Shown here one piece after another: positions 49,138-57,966 of a DNA stretch of 64,000 bases; positions within the stretch are counted from its first letter, which is position 1; the number at the start of each line of letters is the position of its first letter. The notes under the pieces are model-generated. The model was given only the letters and a program-made list of their open reading frames with translations. It ran no database searches and was not told where the DNA came from. The DNA is from Paraburkholderia sp. Ac-20340 (GTDB lineage Bacteria > Pseudomonadota > Gammaproteobacteria > Burkholderiales > Burkholderiaceae). Where the stretch lies: positions 372,001 through 436,000 of the forward strand of contig NZ_JAAGPR010000003.1 of the NCBI RefSeq assembly GCF_017104965.1, in the 5' to 3' direction. Both the position numbers and the translations under genes were made by a program.

Positions 49138-51717
49138 TCAGTCGTCGCCCGCGTCCATCCAGTAACGCCGCTGCGTGTCGCGAAAACGCGCGACGGCGAG
49201 CGTGCCGGGCGCGGCTTCGATACGCACCGCGCCATCCGCGTCGCTGCGCGCAAGTACGATGTCGCGCGACGCGTAGCGCGCAAACACGCCCGGATGCGGG
49301 TGATGAAAACGGTTCAAATAGCCTACCTGAAATATCGCGACGAGCGGCCAGACAGAGTCGAGGAACGGTTCAGTCGACGATGTGCGGCTGCCGTGATGCG
49401 GCACTACGAGCACCTGGGACCGCAGCGCGGCGGCGTCGCGGGCAACCAGCGTGCGTTCGGCGGCGGCTTCGATATCGGCGGCGAGCAGCGCGGAAACCGC
49501 GCCCGCCGGCCCCTCCGCGGTAGACACGCGCAGCACGCAGCAATGCGTATTGGGTTTGCCGGAGAGCGGCCCTGCGTCGGGCCAAAGCACCTCGAACGTG
49601 ACGCCGTCCCAATGCCAGCGCTGCCCGGCGGCACATTGCACGGCCTGCGCTCCCAGCTTGCGCGCGCTGGCCCAGAGCGGATGCGCCGGCAGGATGCCCG
49701 CCACGAACTGCCGCACCGGCACGGCATCGAGCACCGCGGGTGCGCCACCGGAATGATCGGAATCGTCGTGGCTGATCATCAGCGTGTCGAGCCGCATCAC
49801 GCCGTGAGTCAGCAGATAAGGCGCGACGATACGCTCGCCCGCGTGGGTCGATTCCGGTCCGGGTCCGGCGTCGAACAACAAGGTGTGCCGCGCGGTCTCG
49901 ACCAGCACCGATGTGCCCTGCCCGATGTCCAGCGCCGTCAGCCGGAATGCGCCCGGCGGCGGACCGGTTGGCGACGGCACCAGCAACGGCAACCACGTGA
50001 TGGGCGCAAGCCAGCGCAGCGGCCAGCCACGTGGCGCAAGCAGCCAGACCACGCCGACAGCCGCACAGGACAACGCCCACACACCCGGTTGCGGCAAGCG
50101 CAGCAAGGCCCACGGCCAGCCCTCCAGCATCCCGAGCGCATCGAGGAGCCAGGTCAGCATGGTGTGGGCGGCCTGAAACGCGTAGCCGTCGATCGGCGTG
50201 GGCAACGCGACGCCGGCCAGCACCATCGGCGTGACGAACAGGCTCACCCACGGAATCGCGCCGGCATTGGCAAATGGGCCGATCAGCGGTATCTGCATGA
50301 ACCAGTACGCAGTGAGCGGCGCGAGCGCCAGTGTCACCGCCCACTGGACACGTGCGCTGTCGCCTAGTCTCGATGAGAAACGGTTGAAAGCCCGCCGCCA
50401 GCGCTCGCGGCTAAAGATCGTGGCGATCCGCGCGCGAACGGCTCGCGCAAGACCGTTGCGCGCGGGCGCGGCTTCGTGCTCGCGCATCGGATCGAGCTCT
50501 TCCGGCGACAGCGCGAATGCATCGAGGCGACGCACATGCGGCACGCCGCTCGCCGCAAAGAGAATGGCCGCAACCGCGCCGAACGACAGCCAGAAGCCCG
50601 GCGCCGTCACCGCCCATGGATCGCGCAACAGAACGAGCCCGAGCGCCCACGCGAGCACGTGGCTTCGCGACACCTCGCGCGATTGCCAAAGCGCCACCGC
50701 CGTCACCGCCAGCATCCAGAGCGCGCGCTGCACCGGCACGTTGAAACCGGCGAGCGCGGCATAAGCCGCCGCTGCAACGACAGCCCCCGCCACGGCCACT
50801 TTTTGCGCGGGCAGGTGGATCGGCGCTTCGACACCGCGCCAGCGCACACGACGCCAGAGCGCACCCGCGAGCCAACCCGCCAGCCCGGCGACAAAAGCCA
50901 GATGCAAGCCGGAAATCGCCACGAGATGACTCGTGCCGGTGTTGCGCAACAGACGCCAGTCGGCGTCGCTGACGGCGTCCTGTGCGCCGGTCGCCAGCGC
51001 CACGACAAGGCCGCGATGCGGCGCATCGGCGAGCACCGCGTCGATACGCGCCCGCACTGCCGCACGCGAGCGTTCGATCAACACACCTACGCTTTGCGCG
51101 TCCGGCTTCAAGCGCGTCGCATGCTGTTCATCGCTGATATAGCCGGTCGCCCGCACACCGCGCGACAGCAACGTCGCTTCTGAATCGCGCAAGCCAAAGT
51201 TGCCTTCCGAATGCGGACGTTTCAGCCGCACGCTCAAGCGCCATCGAGCACCCGGCGTGAGCGTCGGCAACGGCGCATCGCGCGCGACCCAACTCAACTG
51301 GATCAACGACGGCAGCGCTTGCGCATCAGGCGCACGCAGGCCCCAGGCGTCGACCGCAAAAAGGAAACTCGCCGCGCCCGCATCCTGCGAAAGCATGCGC
51401 GTGATATGGCCTGTCACTTCGATATCGCGCTTCTGCCACGCGGCGGGCAGCGTCTGCGCGAGCCGGATTTCCGCGCGCCATGCCGCGTAGCCCCAGCCCA
51501 CGCCAGCGGCCGCCAGCCAGAGCGCCAGCCACGCGGAAACTTGCCGCGCGAACCGCCGTGCACCGGCATCGTCGCGCTCACGAAACGCCCAAACCGCCCA
51601 GGCTACGCAAACAGCAATGCAGGCAGCCAGCGCGAACCAGACGCCTCGCCCCGGCAGCCCCGCCGCGCGCTGCAACGCAATGACGCCCAGCGCAAAACCG
51701 CACCACATTGCCCGCAT
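49138..51717 (-). CDS. comEC: DNA uptake channel protein ComEC/Rec2
   Basis: 859 aa inner-membrane protein that passes single-stranded DNA into the cytoplasm during natural transformation. In order: N-terminal membrane segments and the OB-like DUF4131 region (~40-190); the Competence domain (~220-520) with SHLVAISGLHLAFVAGL and several membrane helices; C-terminal metallo-beta-lactamase-like domain (from ~585) starting LTALDIGQGTSVLVE, with SHDDSDHSGG and VPHHGSRTSS. The domain plan is complete. The ATG at 51715-51717 is used; MWCGF 9 nt later is also possible. It shares a strand with the downstream hydrolase and the upstream tatD. Confidence 0.95.
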   Translation of the reverse strand: MRAMWCGFALGVIALQRAAGLPGRGVWFALAACIAVCVAWAVWAFRERDDAGARRFARQVSAWLALWLAAAGVGWGYAAWRAEIRLAQTLPAAWQKRDIEVTGHITRMLSQDAGAASFLFAVDAWGLRAPDAQALPSLIQLSWVARDAPLPTLTPGARWRLSVRLKRPHSEGNFGLRDSEATLLSRGVRATGYISDEQHATRLKPDAQSVGVLIERSRAAVRARIDAVLADAPHRGLVVALATGAQDAVSDADWRLLRNTGTSHLVAISGLHLAFVAGLAGWLAGALWRRVRWRGVEAPIHLPAQKVAVAGAVVAAAAYAALAGFNVPVQRALWMLAVTAVALWQSREVSRSHVLAWALGLVLLRDPWAVTAPGFWLSFGAVAAILFAASGVPHVRRLDAFALSPEELDPMREHEAAPARNGLARAVRARIATIFSRERWRRAFNRFSSRLGDSARVQWAVTLALAPLTAYWFMQIPLIGPFANAGAIPWVSLFVTPMVLAGVALPTPIDGYAFQAAHTMLTWLLDALGMLEGWPWALLRLPQPGVWALSCAAVGVVWLLAPRGWPLRWLAPITWLPLLVPSPTGPPPGAFRLTALDIGQGTSVLVETARHTLLFDAGPGPESTHAGERIVAPYLLTHGVMRLDTLMISHDDSDHSGGAPAVLDAVPVRQFVAGILPAHPLWASARKLGAQAVQCAAGQRWHWDGVTFEVLWPDAGPLSGKPNTHCCVLRVSTAEGPAGAVSALLAADIEAAAERTLVARDAAALRSQVLVVPHHGSRTSSTEPFLDSVWPLVAIFQVGYLNRFHHPHPGVFARYASRDIVLARSDADGAVRIEAAPGTLAVARFRDTQRRYWMDAGDD

Positions 51718-51778
51718 CGCGCCTCCCGATTTCCGGTGAAGCGCAACACGCGCAAAAGCGCTTCACCACGAGAGGAAA

Positions 51779-52567
51779 TTATGCAGACGAAAGCGCGAGC
51801 CGCGGCAGCGCCGCCGCAGCGTTAGCCGTTGTGCCAAGGGCGAGTTCCTCGGGCGTCAGGCCACGCAAGGCCGCGAGCACGGCGCCGATGCGCGGCACCT
51901 GATCCGGCGAGTTGCGCTGCTTGTAGAGCCAGGACGGCGAGATATCGGGCGCATCGGTTTCCATGACGATCGCTTCCAGCGGCAACTGCTCCGCCAGGCG
52001 CCGGATCTGCAACGCGCGCTCGAAAGTCGTATTGCCGCCGAAACCCAGATGCATGCCCTGTTCGATAAAGGCGTTCGCCTGCTGGAAACTGCCGTTGAAC
52101 GCATGCGCGATGCCGCATCGCACGCCATTGCGGCGCAGGCCCGCCAGCACTTTGTCCTGCGACTTGCGCACGTGGCAGATCGCGGGCAATTCGAACTCGC
52201 GCGCGAGACGCAATTGCGCGTCGTAGAAGTGCTGCTGGCGCGCGTCGTCGAGTCCCGGCACGAAATAGTCGAGACCGATTTCGCCGATACCGACGAACTT
52301 CGGATCGTCGAGACTCGCCTCGATCTGCGTGCGCAATTCGGCGAGATCCTCGTCACGTGCGCCTGGCGTATAGAGCGGATGAATCCCCAGCGCGTAGACC
52401 GCGCCGGGTGTGCGATGCGCGAGCGCGCGCACGGTGTCGAAATTCCAGCGCGCGACGGCCGGAATCACGATGCGCGAGACGCCCGCCTCGCGCGCCGCCG
52501 ACGCCACCGCATCGCGATCGGCGTCGAACTCACCGGCATCCAGATGGCAATGCGTGTCGATCCACAT
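51779..52567 (-). CDS. TatD-family metal-dependent DNase
   Basis: 262 aa TIM-barrel metal hydrolase; TatD-family proteins have 3'-to-5' exonuclease activity and roles in DNA repair. The metal motif DTHCHLDAGEFD (residues 4-15), GEIGLDYF, CHVRKSQDKV and ETDAPDISP are all present. Which of the TatD, YcfH and YjjV paralogues it is cannot be decided, although YcfH is plausible from length. It follows lolD by 42 bp and precedes comEC by 61 bp on the same strand. Confidence 0.93.
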   Translation of the reverse strand: MWIDTHCHLDAGEFDADRDAVASAAREAGVSRIVIPAVARWNFDTVRALAHRTPGAVYALGIHPLYTPGARDEDLAELRTQIEASLDDPKFVGIGEIGLDYFVPGLDDARQQHFYDAQLRLAREFELPAICHVRKSQDKVLAGLRRNGVRCGIAHAFNGSFQQANAFIEQGMHLGFGGNTTFERALQIRRLAEQLPLEAIVMETDAPDISPSWLYKQRNSPDQVPRIGAVLAALRGLTPEELALGTTANAAAALPRLALSSA

Positions 52568-52609
52568 GAAAGGCGCGCTCCGGCCAGCCAGGCCAACGAA
52601 TCTCGTCGA

Positions 52610-53341
52610 TCAGACCGGCACAACCGGCTCTTCGTGCAGCATGCCGTCGCGCAGGCGCACGATGCGGTCGCAACGCGCCGCCAGCTCGGCATCATGCGTG
52701 ACGATCACGAAGCTCGTCTGGAACTGGTCGGAGAGTTCCATCATCAGGTTGAAGACGTTGTCCGCCGTGCCGCCGTCGAGGTTGCCGGTCGGTTCATCGG
52801 CGAGCACGCAGGCCGGCTTGGTGACCAGCGCACGCGCAATCGCGACGCGCTGACGCTCGCCGCCCGACAGCTCGCCCGGCCGATGCCGCGCACGATGCGC
52901 AAGCCCCACGCGATCGAGAATCGCCAGCGCTTCGGCGCGCGCCGCTTCCTGCGGCATGCGGCGAATACGCAGCGGCATCGCCACGTTATCGAGCGCCGAA
53001 AATTCCGGCAGCAGATGGTGGAACTGATAGACGAAGCCCAGCGCGCGGTTGCGCAGATCGTTGCGATCGCGCTCCGACAGTTCCGTAAACGGCTTGCCGA
53101 GCAGTTTGACGTTACCCGTGCCCGGTTCGTCAAGACCGCCCAGCACGTGCAGCAAGGTGCTCTTGCCCGAACCCGACGCGCCCACGATCGCGAGCTTTTC
53201 GCCGCGCTTCACGGTGATATCGGTGTCATGCAGCACCTGCACCGAAAGCGCGCCCTGGCCGAATACCTTGGAGATGCCGCTGGCTTCGATCACATAAGGG
53301 TAATCGCCCGCCGCGGCTTGAACCGATTGACGCTCATTCAT
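52610..53341 (-). CDS. lolD: Lipoprotein-releasing ABC transporter ATPase LolD
   Basis: 243 aa ATPase of the Lol system, which frees outer-membrane lipoproteins from the inner membrane. Walker [11 protein letters not shown]-loop [11 protein letters not shown] (with the LLPEF typical of LolD), signature LSGGERQR and Walker [13 protein letters not shown] are intact. The ATG at 53339-53341 overlaps the lolC stop by 8 bp, indicating translational coupling; the 27-residue longer frame is rejected. No lolE follows: the next gene is tatD. Confidence 0.95.
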   Translation of the reverse strand: MNERQSVQAAAGDYPYVIEASGISKVFGQGALSVQVLHDTDITVKRGEKLAIVGASGSGKSTLLHVLGGLDEPGTGNVKLLGKPFTELSERDRNDLRNRALGFVYQFHHLLPEFSALDNVAMPLRIRRMPQEAARAEALAILDRVGLAHRARHRPGELSGGERQRVAIARALVTKPACVLADEPTGNLDGGTADNVFNLMMELSDQFQTSFVIVTHDAELAARCDRIVRLRDGMLHEEPVVPV

Positions 53342-54587
53342 AACGCAGTGCCTCCGCGGGACGTACCTTGGCCGCGCGCCAGCTGGGATAAAGCGTCGCC
53401 AGCGCGGACAGCACGAACGCAATCAAGCCGATCCGGATCACGTCGCCCGGGACGAGTTCCGAAGGCAGCTCGCTAATGAAATAAACCGACGGCGGCAGGA
53501 ACTGCACGCCGAGCAGATGTTCGATCATCGGCACGAGCCATGGAATGCTCCAGGCGATCAGGCAACCGAGCGCAACCCCAATGGCCGTGCCCACGAAGCC
53601 GATCGTCACGCCCTGCACGACGAAAATCTTCATGATCGAGCCGGGCTGCGCGCCGAGCGTGCGCAGAATCGCAATGTCGGCCTGCTTGTTCGTCACCGTC
53701 ATCACCAGCGACGACACGAGGTTGAACGCCGCCACCGCGATGATCAGCGTGAGGATGATGAACATCATGCGCTTTTCGATCTGCACCGCCGAGAACCACG
53801 TCTTGTTCTGCTGCGTCCAGTCGCGGATGTAGAGATCGCCGGACAGCGTGTGCACGAGCTGGCGCGCGACCGTTGGCGCACGCTGCATGTCCTTCAGGCG
53901 CAGGCGCACGCCACTGGGCGCGGCGAGGCGATAAAGCACTTCGGCATCGCGGATATTCACGAGCGCGAGCGTGCTGTCGTACTCGTAATGCCCGGACTCG
54001 AACACGCCCACCACCGTGAACTGCTTCAGGCGCGGCAGCATGCCGGCCGGCGTGATCGTGCCTTCCGGCGCGACCAGCGTGACCTTGTCGCCCTTCGTCA
54101 CGCCCAGACTCACGGCGAGATCGGCGCCGAGCACGATATTGAAGCTGCCCGGCGTCAGATCGTTCATGCTGCCGAGCTTCATTTCCTTGTCGATATCGGA
54201 AACCTGCGGCTCTTCGGACGGCTCGACGCCGCGCAGCGCCACGCCGCTGACGCTGTCACCACGCGTGAGCAGCGCCTGGGCGTCGACATAAGGCGCCGCG
54301 CCGATCACCTCGGAATTGGTCTTCGCTTCCTTCGCCGTGAGCTGCCAGTCGGGCATCGAACCCGTGGGCGAGAAGATCTCGACGTGAGCGAGCACCGAGA
54401 GCATGCGGTCGCGCACATCGCGCTGGAAGCCGTTCATCACCGAAAGCACGACGATCAGCGCCGCGACGCCGAGCGCGATGCCCGACATCGAAATCAGCGC
54501 GATGAACGAGATGAAACCGTTGCCGGTCGTGCGTTTGCCGGCGCGCGTATAGCGCCAGCCTATCTGCCATTCGTAGGGAAGTTTCAA
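53334..54587 (-). CDS. lolC: Lipoprotein-releasing ABC transporter permease (LolC/LolE family)
   Basis: 417 aa. MacB-type permease with an N-terminal membrane helix ([23 protein letters not shown]), a large periplasmic domain that carries the LolA-hook region, and three C-terminal helices ([41 protein letters not shown]; and near the end). The end [12 protein letters not shown] is typical. The start is a TTG at 54585-54587, with AAAGGA 5-6 nt upstream; the open frame continues antisense to the next gene and must be trimmed. It pairs with LolD; no lolE neighbour is present. Confidence 0.93.
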   Translation of the reverse strand: MKLPYEWQIGWRYTRAGKRTTGNGFISFIALISMSGIALGVAALIVVLSVMNGFQRDVRDRMLSVLAHVEIFSPTGSMPDWQLTAKEAKTNSEVIGAAPYVDAQALLTRGDSVSGVALRGVEPSEEPQVSDIDKEMKLGSMNDLTPGSFNIVLGADLAVSLGVTKGDKVTLVAPEGTITPAGMLPRLKQFTVVGVFESGHYEYDSTLALVNIRDAEVLYRLAAPSGVRLRLKDMQRAPTVARQLVHTLSGDLYIRDWTQQNKTWFSAVQIEKRMMFIILTLIIAVAAFNLVSSLVMTVTNKQADIAILRTLGAQPGSIMKIFVVQGVTIGFVGTAIGVALGCLIAWSIPWLVPMIEHLLGVQFLPPSVYFISELPSELVPGDVIRIGLIAFVLSALATLYPSWRAAKVRPAEALRYE

Positions 54588-54600
54588 GCGAATCCTTTTG

Positions 54601-54622
54601 TGCTTCGTCGTTGCTTCGTCGT
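54601..54622. repeat. 11-bp tandem duplication in the lolC leader
   Basis: TGCTTCGTCGT occurs twice head to tail (54601-54611, 54612-54622), within 35 bp of the lolC TTG start. Confidence 0.7.
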
Positions 54623-54955
54623 GATGCTGACGTGGCATCCGCTTCCCGGCCAGAAGCCCGATGCAGCGCGCATGCCACGTTTTTGCGTGTGGTGCCGGCG
54701 CGACCCTCCAGGCGCCGGTCAAGCCAACAATCAAGCGCGAAGTTTGCCACACTCCCGCCCCCTGAAGGACTTTGCGGCGGTGTGCGAGACGATCCGCGCC
54801 TGACAGATTGGACGCGAATTTCGCACGCAGGTGCCCGGCAGTTTTGTATCGGCACGTACGCAAGTGACTGATTTGTATGGCGAGACCCACGCGCAACGGG
54901 AGGCCGCCACGCCCACGCACCCCGACTCGCGAGCCGCGCTGCGCCAGCGCCGAAG

Positions 54956-54961
54956 TACAAT
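54956..54961 (+). promoter_or_regulatory. Possible -10 box directly before the 54972 gene
   Basis: TACAAT ending 10 bp before the ATG. If used, the transcript would be almost leaderless. No -35 hexamer is evident, so it may be coincidental. Confidence 0.3.
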
Positions 54962-54971
54962 GCGCTCCATC

Positions 54972-56090
54972 ATGTCCGCAGACCGCCTCCATCTTCTCGT
55001 GCCGTTCGCGCTGCCCTCGGCGGCCGTGGCGTCCACTGCCCTTGCCGGGCTTCAGTTCCCCGCCTTGTCGAAGCTGGTCGCCCGCGGGCGACTCGGCGAA
55101 CAGGTGATCGGCGAGGATTTCCAGCGCACGCTGCCGCACGAGCGCTGGGTCGCGCGCGCCTTCGGCGCCAATGCGCCCCGCGCCAACGCCGCGCCCAACG
55201 GCGCCGCTGCCGACGACGAAGCGCCGCTCGCGCCATGGATGCTGCTCGCCGATGGCGGCACGCCCGGCGACAGCACCTGGGCCTGCATCCAGCCGGTTCA
55301 CGTGCGCATCGCGCACGACCATCTGGTGCTGATCGATCCCGATTCGCTCGAACTGACCGACAGCGACGCCGCCGCGCTCTACGCGGTCGCCAGGCCGCTG
55401 ATCGAGGAACTGGGCGTGCGCATCGAAGCGCCCACGCCGCAACGCTGGTATCTGTCGAGCGATCAGTTCGGCACGCTGGCCGGCGCGTCGCCCTTGCGCG
55501 CAAGCGGCCGCAATATCGAAATCTGGCTGCCGCACGAGGCGCATTCGGGCCAGCGCTCGCGCGCATGGATGAAGGTGCAGAACGAAGTGCAGATGGCCTG
55601 GTTCGAGCATCCGGTCAACGAAGCGCGCGAGGCGCGCGGCCTGCCCGCCGTCAACTCGATCTGGTTCCATGCGCAAGGCGCGATGCGGCCGGTGCAGCGT
55701 GCCTTCGCGCGCGTGCGCTCGGATGCCGCGGCCACGCGCGGTCTGGCGCTGGCATCGGGCGCGCAACTGCTTGGCGTGCCGGAAACCTTCACCGCGCTCG
55801 CGGCTTCGCCCGATCGATCGGACGCAGCAACGCCTGGCACGACGCTGATCGAAATCGATCCGTTCTCGGCCGCCTATATCCAGCAGGACTGGGGCCGCTG
55901 GAACGCCGCCTTCGCGCAACTGGAGCGCGACTGGTTCGCGCCCGCGCTGGCCGCGCTCGAAAACGGCACGCTGGCCGAACTGGGCGTGACGCTGTGCGGC
56001 GATACCGGCTCGATCACGCTGGAAGCCACGCGCGGCGATCTGCGCAAATTCTGGCGACGCCGCGAATTCGCGTCGCTGTTCATCGAATAA
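54972..56090 (+). CDS. Conserved protein of unknown function
   Basis: 372 aa. It begins MSADRLHLLVPFALPSAAVAST; no ribosome site is evident, and an ATG 12 nt earlier in frame is possible. Prominent blocks include FQRTLPHERWVARAFG, DDEAPLAPWMLLADGG, QPVHVRIAHDHLVLIDPDSLEL, RWYLSSDQFGTL, MKVQNEVQMAWFEHPVNEAR and LPAVNSIWFHAQGA. The end has a typical compact fold (WGRWNAAFAQLERDWFAPAL, LCGDTGSITLEATRGDLRKFW). Orthologues, as I recall, are found next to recJ in beta-proteobacteria and have been tentatively linked to phosphoglycerate mutase-like proteins; I see no catalytic motif that proves this. It lies 17 bp before recJ. Confidence 0.7.
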   Translation: MSADRLHLLVPFALPSAAVASTALAGLQFPALSKLVARGRLGEQVIGEDFQRTLPHERWVARAFGANAPRANAAPNGAAADDEAPLAPWMLLADGGTPGDSTWACIQPVHVRIAHDHLVLIDPDSLELTDSDAAALYAVARPLIEELGVRIEAPTPQRWYLSSDQFGTLAGASPLRASGRNIEIWLPHEAHSGQRSRAWMKVQNEVQMAWFEHPVNEAREARGLPAVNSIWFHAQGAMRPVQRAFARVRSDAAATRGLALASGAQLLGVPETFTALAASPDRSDAATPGTTLIEIDPFSAAYIQQDWGRWNAAFAQLERDWFAPALAALENGTLAELGVTLCGDTGSITLEATRGDLRKFWRRREFASLFIE

Positions 56091-56107
56091 CTTCTCAAGC
56101 GTCAAGC

Positions 56108-57814
56108 ATGACCCGAATCGTCACCCGCGCCTGCTCCCCCGCCGACACCGAGGCGCTGATCCGCCACGGCCTGCATCCCGTGCTCGCGCGGCTTTATGCC
56201 TCGCGCGGCGTATGCCAGCCCGACGAGATCGAAACCGGCCTCGCCCGCCTGATTCCGCCCACCGGCATGAAAGGCCTCGAAGAAGCCGCCGAACTGCTCG
56301 CCGACGCGCTCGAAGCGGACTGCCGCATGCTGGTGGTCGCCGACTACGACTGCGACGGCGCGACCGCCTGCGCAGTGGCCGTGCGCGGCCTGCGCATGTT
56401 CGGCGCGCAGATCGACTATCTGGTGCCGAACCGCTTCGAGTACGGCTACGGCCTCACGCCCGAGATCGTCGCGCTCGCTGCGCAGCGCAAGGGCGGCCCG
56501 CCCGATGTGCTGATTACCGTCGATAACGGCATCGCCAGCGTGGAAGGCGTGGAAGCGGCCAACGAACTCGGCATCGAAGTGCTGGTGACCGATCACCACT
56601 TGCCCGGCGACACGCTCCCCGATGCGCGCGCCATCGTCAATCCGAACCAGCCTGGCTGCGAATTTCCGAGCAAGTGCATCGCGGGCGTGGGCGTGATGTT
56701 CTACACGCTGCTCGCCCTGCGCGCGGAACTGCGCCGCCGTGGCGCATTCAGCGACGGCAAGCCGGAACCGCGTCTGGACGGCCTGCTCGATCTGGTCGCG
56801 CTCGGCACGGTCGCCGACGTCGTGAAGCTCGACGGCAATAATCGCGTGCTGGTCGCGCAAGGCCTGCAGCGCATCCGCAACGGCCGCATGCAGCCGGGCA
56901 TCGCCGCGCTCTTCCGGGCTTCGGGGCGCGAGGCGAAAAGCGCTTCGGGCTTCGACATGGGGTTCGCGCTCGGACCGCGCCTGAACGCGGCGGGCCGGCT
57001 TTCCGACATGTCGCTCGGCATCGAATGCCTGACCACCGACGACGCCGGCCGCGCCTGGGAACTCGCCCAGCAGCTCGACTCGATGAACCGCGAGCGCCGC
57101 GAGATCGAAGCCGGCATGCAGCAGCAGGCGCTCGCCGATCTCGCCGATGTCGATCCGCAAGGCAACGCCACCATCACGCTCTTCAACGAAGGCTGGCACC
57201 AGGGCGTGATCGGCATCGTCGCGGGCCGGCTGAAGGAGAAGTTCCACCGCCCGTCCTTCACCTTCGCGCCCGCCGACGATGACGGCGAGCTGGTCAAGGG
57301 TTCGGGCCGCTCGATTCCCGGCTTCCATCTGCGCGACGCCATCGACCTGATCTCCAAGCGCGATCCCGGCCTGATCCACAAGTTCGGCGGCCATGCGATG
57401 GCGGCCGGCATGACGCTCGCCGCCGCCGACGTGCCGCGCTTCGCCGAGGCCTTCGAGCGTGTAGGCCGCGAATGGCTGACCGCCGAAGCGCTCGCCCGCA
57501 CCGTGGAAACCGACGGCGATCTCGAAGACGCCTATTTCACGCCCGATTTCGTCGAGATGATCGACGCAGCGGTCTGGGGCCAGGGCTTTCCGGCGCCGGT
57601 GTTCTCGGGCGAATTCGAAGTCGCCTCGCAGGCGCTGGTGAAGGACAAGCACCTGAAGCTGCAACTGCTGCGCGGGCGCCAGCGCTTCAACGCGATCTGG
57701 TTCAACCACACCGAAACGCTGCCGCAGCACACCACCGTCGCCTACCGTCTGGTGCGCGACACCTGGAACGGCGTTTCGCGCGTGCAACTGGTCGTGGAGC
57801 ACGCCGCGCTCTGA
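56108..57814 (+). CDS. recJ: Single-stranded-DNA exonuclease RecJ
   Basis: 568 aa 5'-to-3' ssDNA exonuclease of the DHH family, acting in RecF-pathway recombination and mismatch repair. The metal motifs are VVADYDCDGATAC, TVDNGIAS and VTDHHLPGD (DHH), followed by GLLDLVALGTVADVV. DHHA1 motif SGRSIPGFHLRDAID and FGGHAMAAGMTL are intact, and an OB-like C-terminal domain completes it. The ATG at 56108 starts the family N-terminus; the long frame from 55235 is a shadow of the upstream gene. Downstream of the unknown 54972 gene by 17 bp, and 152 bp before prfB. Confidence 0.97.
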   Translation: MTRIVTRACSPADTEALIRHGLHPVLARLYASRGVCQPDEIETGLARLIPPTGMKGLEEAAELLADALEADCRMLVVADYDCDGATACAVAVRGLRMFGAQIDYLVPNRFEYGYGLTPEIVALAAQRKGGPPDVLITVDNGIASVEGVEAANELGIEVLVTDHHLPGDTLPDARAIVNPNQPGCEFPSKCIAGVGVMFYTLLALRAELRRRGAFSDGKPEPRLDGLLDLVALGTVADVVKLDGNNRVLVAQGLQRIRNGRMQPGIAALFRASGREAKSASGFDMGFALGPRLNAAGRLSDMSLGIECLTTDDAGRAWELAQQLDSMNRERREIEAGMQQQALADLADVDPQGNATITLFNEGWHQGVIGIVAGRLKEKFHRPSFTFAPADDDGELVKGSGRSIPGFHLRDAIDLISKRDPGLIHKFGGHAMAAGMTLAAADVPRFAEAFERVGREWLTAEALARTVETDGDLEDAYFTPDFVEMIDAAVWGQGFPAPVFSGEFEVASQALVKDKHLKLQLLRGRQRFNAIWFNHTETLPQHTTVAYRLVRDTWNGVSRVQLVVEHAAL

Positions 57815-57929
57815 CCCTGTAACGATCGCGCCGCCGTCGCGATCCGCCTTGGCCGATCGAGCGCGCCGAAATACGCCCGCGCCCACTCCCGCATGGGCTG
57901 GAGGCCGGGCCAAGCGATGCCCGATCGGC

Positions 57930-57935
57930 TATAAT
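57930..57935 (+). promoter_or_regulatory. Predicted prfB -10 box
   Basis: Perfect TATAAT, 31 bp before the prfB ATG. No consensus -35 at 16-18 nt. It predicts a leader of about 25 nt. Confidence 0.55.
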
Positions 57936-57966
57936 TGCGTGTTTTACACGCCGGATCACGACAAAA

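Larger units (their letters stand above)
54588..54971. other. 384-bp divergent spacer between lolC and the 54972 gene
   Basis: No gene supported. It contains an 11-bp perfect tandem duplication at 54601-54622, a 9-bp inverted repeat ACGTGGCAT (54630-54638) / ATGCCACGT (54672-54680) with a 33-nt loop, and a TACAAT box at 54956-54961 just before the plus-strand gene. No strong lolC promoter is evident. Confidence 0.55.

Noticed and set aside
48046..50367. 773-codon plus-strand frame
   Set aside because: Antisense to the hydrolase gene and comEC; composition is shadow-like.
54588..56105. Upstream extension of the lolC frame to 56105
   Set aside because: It runs antisense through the conserved 54972 gene. 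The TTG at 54587 has a ribosome site and begins the permease family sequence.
56102..57913. 603-codon minus-strand frame
   Set aside because: Antisense to recJ.
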